A DNA stretch of 64,000 nt from an uncultured Bacteroidia bacterium (GCA_943788195.1 CALSPH010000001.1:309673-373672), one strand, 5' to 3'; shown: positions 44,731 through 54,276, numbered from the stretch's first letter. Numbers and translations: made by a program. The notes: generated from the sequence alone by a model not told the origin.

Positions 44731-45297
44731 GTGCAAAAAGCATTAATATTTTCAGCACCATCTGGTTCAGGTAAAACTACTGTAGTAAATCATTTACTTA
44801 AAACGATGCCAGAGACATTGGCATTCTCCATTTCTGTAACCACCCGCAAGCCCAGGCCCAATGAAGAACATGGTAGAGAGTACTATTTCCTTTCTGAAGA
44901 AGAGTTTAAATCCAAGCTGGCCGAAGATGCATTTGTCGAACATGAAATGGTTTACCAAGGATTGTATTACGGTACATTAAAAACAGAAGTAGAACGACTT
45001 TGGGCAGAAGGCAAGTGTGTGTTGTTTGATGTAGATGTAAAAGGTGGTCTTAACTTAAAAAAGCAATTTGGAACAAAAGCTAAAGCAATTTTTTTAAAAC
45101 CCCCTAGCATTGAAATATTAATGGACCGGCTCACCAAGCGAAGTACTGAGGTTGAGCATATGTTAAAAGAACGCATTGCCAAAGCCAAAGAAGAGCTCAG
45201 TTTTGAAGATCAATATGATGTGGTACTCGTAAATGACGTGTTGGGAGAAACCTTAAAGAATGCCGAAGCGCTGGTAAAAAATTTCCTAGATCAATGA
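44731..45297 (+). CDS. gmk: guanylate kinase
   Basis: Converts GMP and ATP to GDP and ADP. The 188-residue protein has the P-loop SAPSGSGKTTVVNHLL, the GMP-binding ISVTTRKPRPNEEHGREYYFLS, the EHEMVYQGLYYGTLKTEV segment, DVDVKGGLNLKK (Walker B) and the lid region RLTKRSTEVEHMLKERI. It starts with GTG directly after a promoter box. It overlaps nadD by 4 nt, a gene pair often kept together in Bacteroidota. Confidence 0.95.
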   Translation: MQKALIFSAPSGSGKTTVVNHLLKTMPETLAFSISVTTRKPRPNEEHGREYYFLSEEEFKSKLAEDAFVEHEMVYQGLYYGTLKTEVERLWAEGKCVLFDVDVKGGLNLKKQFGTKAKAIFLKPPSIEILMDRLTKRSTEVEHMLKERIAKAKEELSFEDQYDVVLVNDVLGETLKNAEALVKNFLDQ

Positions 45298-45863
45298 AAG
45301 TAGGATTATTTTTTGGCTCCTTTAACCCAATCCATATCGGGCATTTAATCATTGCCAATAGTATATGTGAACAGGCCAAATTAGATGAGGTTTGGTTTGT
45401 GGTAAGTCCTTTAAATCCATTTAAAGGACAGGGCGATATGGCTCCCGCAAATTTGCGGTTGAGTTGGGTGGAACAATCCGTTATAGATAATCCCAAATTA
45501 AAAGCCTCTGGAATTGAACTGGATTTGCCTATTCCTTCATATACGTATCAAACACTTGATTTTTTAAAATCCGATGAACATACATATCACCTTATCATGG
45601 GATCGGATACCTTTTTGAGCCTGCCAAAATGGAAAAATGCTGCTGATTTCATCTATAGCTACCCAATCGAAATTTATCAAAGGCCCCATTCCGAAATAGA
45701 CGACATGAACGCTTTCCCATTGGCCACATTGCATGACCTTCCAGAATTGGAGATAAGTGCAACACGCCTGCGAAACAAGTGCAAAGCAGGCAATAGTATC
45801 CAATACTATGTTAGGGATGTAATTAGGGAAGAAGTAAAATCCTTTTACTCCGCCTCAAGATAA
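45294..45863 (+). CDS. nadD: nicotinate-nucleotide adenylyltransferase
   Basis: Transfers AMP from ATP to nicotinate mononucleotide in NAD synthesis. The 189-residue protein has the nucleotidyltransferase motif GLFFGSFNPIHIGHLIIAN (HxGH type), VWFVVSPLNPFK, the MGSDTFLSLPKWK substrate-binding loop and the C-terminal ISATRLRNKCKAG (ISxTxxR motif). Its start overlaps the gmk stop. Its end overlaps the end of the convergent LD-carboxypeptidase gene by 19 nt, with no room for a terminator between them. Confidence 0.94.
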   Translation: MKVGLFFGSFNPIHIGHLIIANSICEQAKLDEVWFVVSPLNPFKGQGDMAPANLRLSWVEQSVIDNPKLKASGIELDLPIPSYTYQTLDFLKSDEHTYHLIMGSDTFLSLPKWKNAADFIYSYPIEIYQRPHSEIDDMNAFPLATLHDLPELEISATRLRNKCKAGNSIQYYVRDVIREEVKSFYSASR

Positions 45864-46747
45864 GTCATCACCCCATCTTCAATCTGCACTTCAGCTCCTA
45901 ATTTTACAGGGATATTGAGTTTTTGATGACCGGCAGGAAATTCATAAAAGAAGGGCACCTTATGCTTAGCGGCATATTCTTCTAAAATATCTAGGCTATC
46001 TTTTCCAAAAGGTACTGTATTATCATTCATATCGGTAAATGACCCGGCAACTATGGCTTTCACTTTAGATAATTTGCCTCCTCTGCTCAATCCGTACATC
46101 ATGCGATCGATATGATACAAATACTCATCCAGGTCTTCGAGAAATACAATTTTATCATCCCAAGACACAGCCGATTTAGACCACAAAATACTATACAGAA
46201 CAGAGAGGTTCCCGCCCATAATTTGCCCTTGAATCTTAGGGTAGGTTATGCCCTCATCCACACCCAAATAATACTCCGCTTTTTCTCCTTTTAGCATTTC
46301 AATCAAGGCATGAAAAGACATAATGGATTCTTCATCCGTTTCGGACAAATGAATTGGCATGGTACTATGCATGGATTGGATTCCTAAACTTTGCACATGC
46401 TGATGGATGGCAGTCACATCGCTATAGCCACAAATCCATTTGGGTTGTTTTTTTAATGCCTCCCAGTTTACTAAATCAACTATTCTCGCTGCACCATAAC
46501 CCCCTCTAAAAAACAAAATTGCTTTCACATCCTTTTGCCCTAGCGCCCAGTTAATATCATCTGCTCTTTCTTGATCGGTTCCAGCAAACTGATGCGAGCG
46601 TTTCATAATATTAGGACCACATAACACCTTAAAACCAAACTGCTTAAAAAAAGCCACCGCCCGATCCAATTGATCTTGTTCGATAAAACGGGATGCTGCA
46701 ACTAGCGCAAGCGTATCTCCTTCTTTTAAATAGGTAGGCTGAATCAT
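45845..46747 (-). CDS. LD-carboxypeptidase (S66/MccF family)
   Basis: A 300-residue cytoplasmic serine peptidase of the LdcA/MccF family. It cleaves the L,D bond in murein tetrapeptides during peptidoglycan recycling, or inactivates microcin C-like peptides. Visible motifs are LALVAASRFI at the N-terminus, FFRGGYGAARIVDLVNW, ICGYSDVTAIHQHVQSLGIQSMHSTMP (nucleophile Ser in GYSD), GQIMGGNLSVLYSILW, IVFLEDLDEYLYHIDRM (Glu) and a C-terminal PAGHQKLNIPVKLG (His). Complete triad. It converges on nadD with overlapping 3' ends. Confidence 0.88.
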   Translation of the reverse strand: MIQPTYLKEGDTLALVAASRFIEQDQLDRAVAFFKQFGFKVLCGPNIMKRSHQFAGTDQERADDINWALGQKDVKAILFFRGGYGAARIVDLVNWEALKKQPKWICGYSDVTAIHQHVQSLGIQSMHSTMPIHLSETDEESIMSFHALIEMLKGEKAEYYLGVDEGITYPKIQGQIMGGNLSVLYSILWSKSAVSWDDKIVFLEDLDEYLYHIDRMMYGLSRGGKLSKVKAIVAGSFTDMNDNTVPFGKDSLDILEEYAAKHKVPFFYEFPAGHQKLNIPVKLGAEVQIEDGVMTYLEAE

Positions 46748-46822
46748 GGGTCACAAAGATGAGGAAATGAATAAGTTTTGACAATTAATATTATAAAGAA
46801 TACGGCTTTAAATTTAAACGAC

Positions 46823-47191
46823 TTAAGCTTTCTTCTTTTTCTTGCTGCTTTTAGCCACCGGATTGAAGGCCAAACAGAGATCCATCCAATAGGCTAGGTC
46901 TTTATCCATATCAAATCCTTCAGGCGTAATAAATACATACCCATTCATGGGTCTACCCGTAAAATCCATGGGTTGACAGCCCGGTCTTTTCAAGGCATTT
47001 TCATATTTATCCGGGCCTATTCGCGCCATTAAAAGGTCGGATGCATGCTTTTTGTTATACAATATACCACAGCACATTTTTTCACCCACCATGATGCACA
47101 GGCCGCCCATCATCTTTAATTCACAGTAGGTTACTTTTCTTTCTTTTAGCACCCCTCTAATGCGGTCAGCTAAATATTCATCATATGCCAT
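46823..47191 (-). CDS. TfoX/Sxy N-terminal-domain protein
   Basis: A 122-residue protein with the TfoX_N fold: YLADRIRGVLKER, MMGGLCIMVGEKMCCGIL, LLMARIGPDKYENAL and GRPMNGYVFITPEGF. It has a lysine-rich tail (SSKKKKKA). Full TfoX/Sxy is a competence regulator in gammaproteobacteria; stand-alone N-domains like this one are widespread and their role is not established, so competence should not be inferred. Single gene between LD-carboxypeptidase and the small lipoprotein. Confidence 0.82.
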   Translation of the reverse strand: MAYDEYLADRIRGVLKERKVTYCELKMMGGLCIMVGEKMCCGILYNKKHASDLLMARIGPDKYENALKRPGCQPMDFTGRPMNGYVFITPEGFDMDKDLAYWMDLCLAFNPVAKSSKKKKKA

Positions 47192-47248
47192 AATTCATAA
47201 TTTATTTGAACACCAAATTACCTCTTTTTTACTTTACTAAAATAAGTT

Positions 47249-47256
47249 TAATTTTG
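47249..47256 (+). promoter_or_regulatory. -7 promoter box of small lipoprotein
   Basis: TAATTTTG matches TAnnTTTG, 19 nt before ATG 47276. Supports expression of this very short gene. Confidence 0.45.
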
Positions 47257-47275
47257 AAGCGTTAAGATAATAGAC

Positions 47276-47392
47276 ATGAAAATTAAACTAATTCTAGCAG
47301 CCTTCATATGTGCACTTTTATTGAGTGCATGCGGTAGTTCTAAAAAATGCAATGGAAAGCGTGGTACACACACTGAAATGGGACCGATGTAA
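47276..47392 (+). CDS. 38-residue lipoprotein
   Basis: A short gene encoding a clear lipoprotein signal, MKIKLILAAFICALLLSACG. An 18-residue mature peptide follows (SSKKCNGKRGTHTEMGPM) with a second cysteine. Similar tiny lipoproteins of the form ...LLSSCGSSK...C.G... occur across Bacteroidota. A promoter box precedes it, and the stop lies 2 nt from the convergent prfA stop. Function unknown; the coding call rests on the signal peptide and promoter. Confidence 0.6.
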   Translation: MKIKLILAAFICALLLSACGSSKKCNGKRGTHTEMGPM

Positions 47393-47393
47393 T

Positions 47394-48470
47394 TTAAACA
47401 TTCTCCCCCGTTGCCTTCATACGTTCTGTATTCTCCGCAATTTGAAGTTGGTCAATAATCTCTTGTAAATCCCCATTAATTACAGCAGGTAAATTATATA
47501 CCGTTAAGCCTATTCTATGATCGGTAATTCTGCTTTGCGGATAATTATAGGTTCTGATTTTTGCTGACCGGTCTCCGGTGCTTACCATGGTTTTACGATG
47601 TGCAGAAATTTCTGCTTCCTGTTCCCTTACTTTTTCCTCATATAACATCGTACGCAAGGTTTTCATGGCAGACTCTCTGTTAGCTAATTGCGAACGTCCT
47701 GCAGAGCATTCTACAACGGTACCTGTAGGTACGTGCGTTAAACGCACTTTGGTTTCTACCTTATTTACATTCTGACCACCTGCACCGCCACTACGTGAGG
47801 TAGACATTTTTACATCACTTTCTTTGAGCTCAAAATCAATTTCTTCTGCCTCTGGCAATACTGCCACGCTCACTGCGGAAGTATGCACTCTTCCCTGTGA
47901 CTCTGTTTCTGGAACTCGCTGTACGCGATGCACGCCTGACTCATATTTCAATACCCCATATACATCATCTCCCTCAATTTCAAACGTACACTTGCTATAA
48001 CCGCCTGCAGTGCCTTGCAAAAGATCCATGGTATCTACTTTCCAACCTTTGTCGGTACAATAATTCACATACATGCGATACAAATCTCCAACAAATATGG
48101 AAGCTTCATCTCCACCAGCACCTGGACGGATTTCCATTATGGCATTCTTTTCATCCTGTGGATCTTTCGGGATCAACATGATTTTAATTTCCTCCTCCAA
48201 TTCGAGTATCCTTGGCTCCAATTCATCCATCTCCATCTTAGCCATTTCCTTTAATTCGGCATCTCTTTCATTATCCAGCAGATGTTTGGCCCCATCGTAC
48301 CCTTCCTTGCATTTTTTATACTCCAGGTAAGCCACAGATATTTTCTCTAAACTCCGATATTCTTTATTCAGTTGAGTGAATTTTTCTCGATCATTCACCA
48401 CTTCTGGACTTCCCAATAGCGTTTCTATATCCTTAAAACGGGCGTGTATTCCGGCTAACTTCTCTAACAT
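47394..48470 (-). CDS. prfA: peptide chain release factor 1
   Basis: RF1 reads UAA and UAG stop codons and triggers peptide release. The 358-residue protein has the GGQ motif in [22 protein letters not shown], the PxT-type anticodon region between the helical domains ([22 protein letters not shown], with HTS following) and the C-terminal [18 protein letters not shown] typical of class I factors. The overall order fits RF1 rather than RF2 (no programmed frameshift). It lies 2 nt downstream of the hypothetical propeller-like gene, so it belongs to the lpxH-(48473)-prfA run. Confidence 0.94.
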   Translation of the reverse strand: MLEKLAGIHARFKDIETLLGSPEVVNDREKFTQLNKEYRSLEKISVAYLEYKKCKEGYDGAKHLLDNERDAELKEMAKMEMDELEPRILELEEEIKIMLIPKDPQDEKNAIMEIRPGAGGDEASIFVGDLYRMYVNYCTDKGWKVDTMDLLQGTAGGYSKCTFEIEGDDVYGVLKYESGVHRVQRVPETESQGRVHTSAVSVAVLPEAEEIDFELKESDVKMSTSRSGGAGGQNVNKVETKVRLTHVPTGTVVECSAGRSQLANRESAMKTLRTMLYEEKVREQEAEISAHRKTMVSTGDRSAKIRTYNYPQSRITDHRIGLTVYNLPAVINGDLQEIIDQLQIAENTERMKATGENV

Positions 48471-48472
48471 CT

Positions 48473-49270
48473 TTACTTCTCTTGGTGCAAAAATAAGCTA
48501 TCGTTTCGTAATTCAAGTTTTCCATTTCCCAGATATTGAAAAGATGTATTGGCCGGCTTCTGGTCAAGCATTTGAATACTATCTGTGGTCTTTTTCGTGT
48601 TCAAAAACATTCGATGCGATTCGGACTCCAGCCATAAGGTATCTTTAAATAACTGCGCTTGATTTATGGGTTGATTTGAGTTGAGCTCTTTAATCATTTT
48701 TCCATACACATTCATGGTGACTATACTGGTTGAATCTACCAAATATACATAGGGCACATTCTCTATGATTTGCTGAATTTGATGGGTACTGGACTGCGTG
48801 GGAAGAGCAGATGATTCCAATATTAAATTACCCAGAATATCAATTTTCATCAATCGCTGACTCACCATATCAAAGGCCCAAATATGATTATCAAAACTTC
48901 TGGCAACCGCGGTAACCTGTTTATTCGCAAGGTAGCGGTTGTCATTGAAATTCAATGTGTGTCGTTGATTGAATAGGTTATCCGCAGTCACTAAAGTGTT
49001 GATGTTCTTATAAAAAAGTAACATATCAAAAACATTTTTTGCATCTATATGTGCTATATCCCCTTGAATTTTAAGGTTTCGAGAAATTACTAATTTCCCA
49101 TTGTTATCAAACTTATGAATGCTGTTGTCTTTACCTACGGTGTAAATCTGATTTAATCGGTCTGAATACACCGCTTTCACCTTCGTATCCAGCAACATTT
49201 GCTTTATACCCGTAAAACCCAAAACAAGCAACCAAACAGCTAGAATACTAGGCAATAAGATTTTCTTCAT
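48473..49270 (-). CDS. hypothetical membrane-anchored beta-propeller-like protein
   Basis: A 265-residue protein with one N-terminal membrane helix ([18 protein letters not shown]), then repeated short beta-strand units ([44 protein letters not shown]). These recall the blades of periplasmic beta-propellers. No catalytic motif. Its start overlaps the 3' end of lpxH by 23 nt and its stop is 2 nt before prfA, so it is co-expressed with both. The family is not recognised; a periplasmic or envelope position is likely. Confidence 0.55.
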   Translation of the reverse strand: MKKILLPSILAVWLLVLGFTGIKQMLLDTKVKAVYSDRLNQIYTVGKDNSIHKFDNNGKLVISRNLKIQGDIAHIDAKNVFDMLLFYKNINTLVTADNLFNQRHTLNFNDNRYLANKQVTAVARSFDNHIWAFDMVSQRLMKIDILGNLILESSALPTQSSTHQIQQIIENVPYVYLVDSTSIVTMNVYGKMIKELNSNQPINQAQLFKDTLWLESESHRMFLNTKKTTDSIQMLDQKPANTSFQYLGNGKLELRNDSLFLHQEK

Positions 49271-50000
49271 ATTCCCTAAGTGTTAAGTTGGTTCCATCAA
49301 AGAGTGCATAGGTGTAATGAAAAAACCAATCCCCCGTATTGATGTATTTACCCCCATTGGGCAAGGTCATTTCTATGGGTAAATGACGATGCCCGCAAAG
49401 GTAAAAGTCTGCGGTATTGCTTCGATCCAACTCTTTAAAATAAATCTGTATAGCTTCTTTGTTCGCTCCTTGGTCAGCTAATATCTGTCCTTTGGCCAAT
49501 CTGCTCCGATTGGAAAAGTACTGCGCAATTCCAATCCCAAAATTTGGATGAAGGCGTGCAAACAGCCATTGACAAAAACCACTTCGAAAGAACTTCTTTA
49601 AAAACTTATAACTTGTATCGCCAGGCCCAAGACCATCTCCATGATGGATGTAAAACTTCTTGCCCTTAATTTCTTTTTCAAGCTCATTGGAAATGATGGT
49701 TGCGCCAAATTCCTTTTCAAAATAATCAAACATCCACATATCATGATTGCCTTTAAAAAAGTAAAGAGCAACTCCGGCATCAGCTAATTCAGCTAACTTG
49801 CCAAACAACCTAGAATACCCTTTAGGGATAGCTCGTTTATATTCAAACCAAAAATCAAAGACATCCCCCAAAAAATAGATTTCATCTACTTCTTTTTGGT
49901 ACTTAGTTAGCCAGTTTACTATTTTCTTTTCACGCAATCGACTGCCATCAGCAGAGGGTATGCCTAAATGAAAATCAGAAGCAAACAGCGTTTTCTTCAT
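49248..50000 (-). CDS. lpxH: UDP-2,3-diacylglucosamine diphosphatase
   Basis: A 250-residue calcineurin-like phosphoesterase that hydrolyses UDP-2,3-diacylglucosamine to lipid X in lipid A synthesis. Metal-binding motifs are all present: ASDFHLGIP, FLGDVFDFWFEYKR, FFKGNHDMWMFDYF, YIHHGDGLGPGD and CGHRHLPIE. The DFHLG/GDVFDFW variant and the terminal GDWFFHYTYA are typical of Bacteroidota LpxH. It follows the histidine kinase gene by 6 nt and overlaps the next gene, forming a four-gene minus-strand run down to prfA. Confidence 0.88.
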   Translation of the reverse strand: MKKTLFASDFHLGIPSADGSRLREKKIVNWLTKYQKEVDEIYFLGDVFDFWFEYKRAIPKGYSRLFGKLAELADAGVALYFFKGNHDMWMFDYFEKEFGATIISNELEKEIKGKKFYIHHGDGLGPGDTSYKFLKKFFRSGFCQWLFARLHPNFGIGIAQYFSNRSRLAKGQILADQGANKEAIQIYFKELDRSNTADFYLCGHRHLPIEMTLPNGGKYINTGDWFFHYTYALFDGTNLTLREYEENLIA

Positions 50001-50006
50001 GAAAGT

Positions 50007-51992
50007 TTAATCTTGTCTTACGTTAGGAATTACCGCTTTAATAATAGTTCGGCTTGGTCTAGAGGTATAAGAAATCTTACCTTCCAATTTTATGACTGCT
50101 TCTCTGGCAATATATAAGCCCAGGCCACTTCCTTTGGATTTGTTATCGTAGGTAGTAAACATCTTGAACAAATCATTTTTGTTTTTTGGTCTAACGTAGT
50201 CTCCATTGTTTTCAACGGAAAAAATGGCCTTTGTTGGGGTTAAATCAATATCAACACGAACATTCGGTTGCTTGGCGGATTGGCTGTAAAATATTGCGTT
50301 TTCTAACAAGCTCTTAATCACAATTTCCATTCTCAATCGATCTGTAACCAATGTATGGATGCCGTTTATTCCTAATCCAAAATTCGTTTTTATATCTGCT
50401 TTGCTGTCAAATACGCCTTTGAGCATGGTGACAATTTGATCAAATGTAATGGCCTCATATTCCAAAGGCAATCGAATATTCTTAGCATACTCGCCAATCT
50501 CATTTACGATACCATACAGTTTATTGACCATAAACTCCATTTTATCCAGGACAATCTTCTCGGTCCCTTCCTTCTGGGAAGAAACATCCAAAAGGCCTAG
50601 CATATTTGTAATAGGAGCTCTTAAATCGTGGAAAGTTGCATAAACAAAGTTGTCAATTTCATCGTTTCGCTTCAGCAATTCTTTATTCTGCTCTTGTTGC
50701 CGTTTTAGGTTATTTTCCAACTCAATCAAAAAATCAGCGCGTTGTAAAAAGTATCCTAGTTTTCTAGCGAATGTGAGTAATATATTTTTCTCTAGGTCGG
50801 TCCACTTCTTGATTGAACTGCGATGGTCAAATCCTAAAAATCCATAATAATGATTGTCTAAATGAATGGGTATGATTAGCATGCTCTTGATGCCATACTT
50901 ATTCATAAATGAACGCTCCAATGAATCCAATTTAGAAATATTTGAATCAGTAACTTCCTCGTTTTTAAGGGCATTGTACCATTCCATTAACCCCGATTTG
51001 GAATAACTATAATGCTTGGGTGAGTTATCCAATTGCTCTTGAATTTCAGGAGCACTATGCGCTCTTAAATAATAATCGTTGTCGTCTGAATTTTTATAAA
51101 GATAAACCGCATCAGTTCCCGTTTCTTCTGCAATATAAGCGCAGCTTTTATGCAATATGGAATAGGGCTCACCATCCAGAATTAAATATTGTTGCGCTTG
51201 ATTAACAATCTCTAATAATTTGCTGTTTTTGGCAATTTGTTCTTTTACACGGTATAAATCAGTTACATCCTGTACCGTCCCAAAAAAGATTTCCTCTCCA
51301 AGCGAATTGCTTTTGTACTCGCCTTTCTTTTGAAGGTATTTAACTATCCCACTTTTGGTTATTACTCTATGGATAATATTGTAGGGCGTTCTATATTCGG
51401 TAACTTCGTTAAAATGAACTTGAAAACGTTCAAGGTCTTCTGGATGACAAATTGAATTAACAAAGCCCTCTTCAGGAACTTCTTCTAATTCTTGGCACTC
51501 ATAGATTTCGAACATTTGTTTACTCCACCAGCGCATGTCGTTGGAGTTATTGTATTCAAAACACCCTAGTTTAGCTTCGCTTTCCGAAAGTTGAAGCCGT
51601 TCCGCAAGACGTTGCGTTTCATATTGCTTTCGATAGCTTTCTGATATGTCACGGATAATATTAAAAATACGATACGGCTTACCATTGGAATACAGTAAAT
51701 TACTACTGATCTCCACATGCATCATCTTGTTATCCGTTTTTAGAACTGCATTTTGTTTAGACAGTTTACCTTCTCTCAGCAATTGTTTGAAGGTGCCCAT
51801 GATCTTTTGTTCCGTTTGTTCTTCAAACAATTTTGGAAAATTTTGCCCATAGAGCACTTGCACTTTATCTTCAAATAATTTCTGAGCAGAAATGTTTGCT
51901 TTGAGAATATTCCCGTTTAGATCAATTTCAATGTACGCATCTGTCAACTGTTGTATAACAGTTTCAGCATCTAATCCTTGCAAATCGTACAT
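50007..51992 (-). CDS. PAS-PAS-GAF sensor histidine kinase (soluble)
   Basis: A 661-residue cytoplasmic kinase without membrane helices. Domains: PAS 1 (~10-115, AYIEIDLNGNILKANISAQKLF); PAS 2 (~130-250, a PAC ending GEEIFFGTVQDVTDL); GAF (~265-425, SCAYIAEETGTDAVYLYKN, LIIPIHLDNHYYGFLGFD); a coiled linker; HisKA with His in YATFHDLRAPITNMLGLLD; and HATPase with KSLLENAIFYS and G2 box KGSGLGLYIARE. A hybrid of redox/ligand-sensing type is plausible, but the signal is unknown. The -7 box lies 4 nt before the ATG. No receiver domain or response regulator is adjacent. Confidence 0.88.
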   Translation of the reverse strand: MYDLQGLDAETVIQQLTDAYIEIDLNGNILKANISAQKLFEDKVQVLYGQNFPKLFEEQTEQKIMGTFKQLLREGKLSKQNAVLKTDNKMMHVEISSNLLYSNGKPYRIFNIIRDISESYRKQYETQRLAERLQLSESEAKLGCFEYNNSNDMRWWSKQMFEIYECQELEEVPEEGFVNSICHPEDLERFQVHFNEVTEYRTPYNIIHRVITKSGIVKYLQKKGEYKSNSLGEEIFFGTVQDVTDLYRVKEQIAKNSKLLEIVNQAQQYLILDGEPYSILHKSCAYIAEETGTDAVYLYKNSDDNDYYLRAHSAPEIQEQLDNSPKHYSYSKSGLMEWYNALKNEEVTDSNISKLDSLERSFMNKYGIKSMLIIPIHLDNHYYGFLGFDHRSSIKKWTDLEKNILLTFARKLGYFLQRADFLIELENNLKRQQEQNKELLKRNDEIDNFVYATFHDLRAPITNMLGLLDVSSQKEGTEKIVLDKMEFMVNKLYGIVNEIGEYAKNIRLPLEYEAITFDQIVTMLKGVFDSKADIKTNFGLGINGIHTLVTDRLRMEIVIKSLLENAIFYSQSAKQPNVRVDIDLTPTKAIFSVENNGDYVRPKNKNDLFKMFTTYDNKSKGSGLGLYIAREAVIKLEGKISYTSRPSRTIIKAVIPNVRQD

Positions 51993-51996
51993 AGTT

Positions 51997-52004
51997 CAAA
52001 AATA
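51997..52004 (-). promoter_or_regulatory. -7 promoter box of PAS/GAF kinase
   Basis: TATTTTTG on the minus strand, then AACT and the ATG at 51992. Implies a leaderless transcript for the kinase-lpxH-prfA run. Confidence 0.5.
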
Positions 52005-52035
52005 GGTTAATTTTTAAAGGTAAGAAACCTTTTTT

Positions 52036-52590
52036 TCATTGTAAACAATGTATAAGCTCTTTCATATACTCTTGTTGTGGAATTTCGATGGTATTAAATT
52101 GTTTTAAATGATTGGTTGCGTATTGCGTGTCAATCATTCGATAACCATTTTCTTGTAGCGTTTCAATGCAAAAGGCAAATGCCACTTTGGATGCATTCGT
52201 CATATGATGAAACATACTTTCTCCAAAGAATATTTTCTCCATTGCTACCCCATATAAACCTCCTACTAGCTGCCCTTCATAGTAGGTTTCAAAACTATAT
52301 CCATACCCCATGTTATGCAAACCAGTATATACCTCAATGATTTCATCCGATATCCATGTCTCATCTCGCTGAGCACAGGCCTTCATCACACCGCTAAAAT
52401 CGTGATTCATTCTACATTCAAATTTTCCCGAATTCAATTCTTTCTTCACCGTTTTAGGAATATTCACATCATCTAGAAATACTACCCCACGGATTTTTGG
52501 TTCATACCAAAAAATTTCATCCGTATCAGGATCCGCCATTGGAAAAACCCCTTGGGTATAAGCATGCAAAACTTGATGAGCAGTGATCAA
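52036..52590 (-). CDS. aat: leucyl/phenylalanyl-tRNA-protein transferase
   Basis: Aat attaches Leu or Phe to N-terminal Arg/Lys of proteins, marking them for ClpAP by the N-end rule. The 184-residue protein has the core motifs AYTQGVFPMADPDTDEIFWYEPKIRGVV, GGLYGVAMEKIFFGESMFHHMTNASKVAF and IDTQYATNHL. It lacks the ~35-residue N-terminal extension of the E. coli enzyme, as many homologues in this phylum do. Its start is 1 nt downstream of the msrA stop, so msrA-aat is one unit with the dehydrogenase gene. Confidence 0.9.
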   Translation of the reverse strand: MITAHQVLHAYTQGVFPMADPDTDEIFWYEPKIRGVVFLDDVNIPKTVKKELNSGKFECRMNHDFSGVMKACAQRDETWISDEIIEVYTGLHNMGYGYSFETYYEGQLVGGLYGVAMEKIFFGESMFHHMTNASKVAFAFCIETLQENGYRMIDTQYATNHLKQFNTIEIPQQEYMKELIHCLQ

Positions 52591-52591
52591 T

Positions 52592-53239
52592 CTACTTCAA
52601 TTTATCCTTGTATTGCTTTTGGAACTTCTCCACTTTGGGTCGTATTACAAATTGACAATATCCCCCCTCGCCATTCTGGTTGTAGTAATTCTGATGATAA
52701 TCGTCCGCTACATAAAATAGGTCGAGTTTTTCCAAAGTGGTAACGATTTTTGATTTGAATACCCCGCTATTTTCGATTTGCTGAATGTAGTTTTGGGCCA
52801 ATTCCTTTTGTTCCTCATTATGATACATAATTGCGCTACGATATTGTGTGCCCACATCATTTCCTTGCCTATTTAGGGTAGTAGGATCGTGCACATTAAA
52901 GAATATTTCCATCAAATCGGTATAGCTAATCTGATTGCTATCATAATGTATTTGGATCACTTCTGCATGCCCGGTAGTTCCAGTGCATACTTCTTTATAA
53001 CTCGGGTTCTTCACTGTACCTCCAGCATAACCACTAAGTACCGTATCTACGCCTTTTAGCTGAGCGAAAATGGTCTCTATGCACCAAAAACATCCTCCAC
53101 CAAAAGTGGCTTTAGCATTTGAATTTATCATTGCACTGGTATCTGTATTTTCTGCTTCCATTTCTGTAATTGTATTTTTTTTACTGCTGTTGCATGCCAA
53201 CACAAGTCCTAATAATCCGATAAATGCGATTGATTTCAT
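52592..53239 (-). CDS. msrA: peptide-methionine (S)-S-oxide reductase, lipoprotein form
   Basis: MsrA reduces methionine-S-sulfoxide in oxidised proteins. The 215-residue protein carries a lipoprotein signal (GLLGLVLACNSS), so it is envelope-anchored rather than cytoplasmic. The catalytic motif is GGGCFWCIETIFAQLKGV, with a second cysteine two residues after Cys-Phe-Trp; VLSGYAGG, HAEVIQIHYD and GNDVGTQYRSAIMYHN follow. No obvious C-terminal resolving cysteine, so recycling may use the CFWC pair. It lies between the dehydrogenase gene (1 nt) and aat (1 nt). Confidence 0.93.
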   Translation of the reverse strand: MKSIAFIGLLGLVLACNSSKKNTITEMEAENTDTSAMINSNAKATFGGGCFWCIETIFAQLKGVDTVLSGYAGGTVKNPSYKEVCTGTTGHAEVIQIHYDSNQISYTDLMEIFFNVHDPTTLNRQGNDVGTQYRSAIMYHNEEQKELAQNYIQQIENSGVFKSKIVTTLEKLDLFYVADDYHQNYYNQNGEGGYCQFVIRPKVEKFQKQYKDKLK

Positions 53240-53240
53240 A

Positions 53241-54191
53241 CTAACTGGTTTGATACATCTGCGTTAGATTATCTAACATATCGACAGACATTTTGTTCAA
53301 GTCATATTCCAGGTTCCATCCCCAGTCATTCATAGCAACACTATCATCAATACTTTGAGGCCAACTATCCGCAATAGCTTGTCTGAAATCGGGTTCATAG
53401 CTAATTTCAAAATCAGGCAGGGTTTGCTGAATGGCAGCCGTGATTTCTTTGGGCGAGAAGCTGATACCCGCTAAATTATAGCTACTTCTCACTTTGACAT
53501 TTGAAGCATCCGTATGCATTAATTCCAATGTCGCACGTAGTGCATCAGGCATATAAGCCATGGGCAAATAAGTGTATTCATTCAGGAAGCAGGTATACTT
53601 GCCCGTTTTTAACGCTTCATGATAAATACTTACCGCGTAATCTGTAGTGCCTCCACCCGGCATACTTTTATATCCTATTAAACCAGGGTAACGTAAACTC
53701 CGTACATCCACACCATACTTTTCAAAATAGTATTCGCAATAACGCTCACCAGCTAATTTAGTAATACCATAGATGGTATTTGGGTCCATCACACAATTTT
53801 GTGGGGTGTTTTGCCTAGGAGTATTGGAACCAAAAACTGCAATGGAGCTTGGCCAGTAGACTTTCTTTATAAAATCATTCTCTTTGGCGGCATCCAACAC
53901 ATGAAAAAGGCCATCCATGTTCAACGTCCAGCCCAGTTTTGGGTTTTTCTCTGCTGTACCAGACAGCAGGGCGGCCAAATGATAAATCTGTGTTGGTTTA
54001 AACGATTGAATTAAGCGGCCAAATGCGGCTTTATCTAAAATATCTAATTGGGTAAAGGGCCCATTCATGTTCTCTGGATTTCTAATATCTGAAGCCATTA
54101 CTTCTGACTCTCCATAAATATCTCTAAGCGAGGTTACTAACTCTGTGCCCAATTGCCCAGCTGAACCGATTACGAGTACGCGTTCTTTCAT
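53241..54191 (-). CDS. L-threonine 3-dehydrogenase, SDR/epimerase type
   Basis: A 316-residue short-chain dehydrogenase with NAD-binding GSAGQLGTEL and the Tyr-x3-Lys pair in YGITKLAGERYCEYY; WPSSIAVFGSN supplies the serine. The segments RYPGLIGYKSMPGGGTTDYAVSIYHEAL and YLPMAYMPDALRA are characteristic of the epimerase-like threonine dehydrogenases described from Flavobacterium and archaea, which oxidise L-threonine to 2-amino-3-oxobutyrate. The partner Kbl ligase is not in this window. It is the first gene of the run with msrA and aat and has a promoter box upstream. Confidence 0.85.
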   Translation of the reverse strand: MKERVLVIGSAGQLGTELVTSLRDIYGESEVMASDIRNPENMNGPFTQLDILDKAAFGRLIQSFKPTQIYHLAALLSGTAEKNPKLGWTLNMDGLFHVLDAAKENDFIKKVYWPSSIAVFGSNTPRQNTPQNCVMDPNTIYGITKLAGERYCEYYFEKYGVDVRSLRYPGLIGYKSMPGGGTTDYAVSIYHEALKTGKYTCFLNEYTYLPMAYMPDALRATLELMHTDASNVKVRSSYNLAGISFSPKEITAAIQQTLPDFEISYEPDFRQAIADSWPQSIDDSVAMNDWGWNLEYDLNKMSVDMLDNLTQMYQTS

Positions 54192-54208
54192 GATTTTTTA
54201 AACTGGCT

Positions 54209-54216
54209 CAAAATTA
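54209..54216 (-). promoter_or_regulatory. -7 promoter box of threonine dehydrogenase run
   Basis: TAATTTTG on the minus strand, 17 nt before ATG 54191. Confidence 0.45.
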
Positions 54217-54276
54217 GCGAATTGAAATGTAATAATTCAGCAAAAAAACAAGACTCTGTATGCTGCAAGAAATGAT

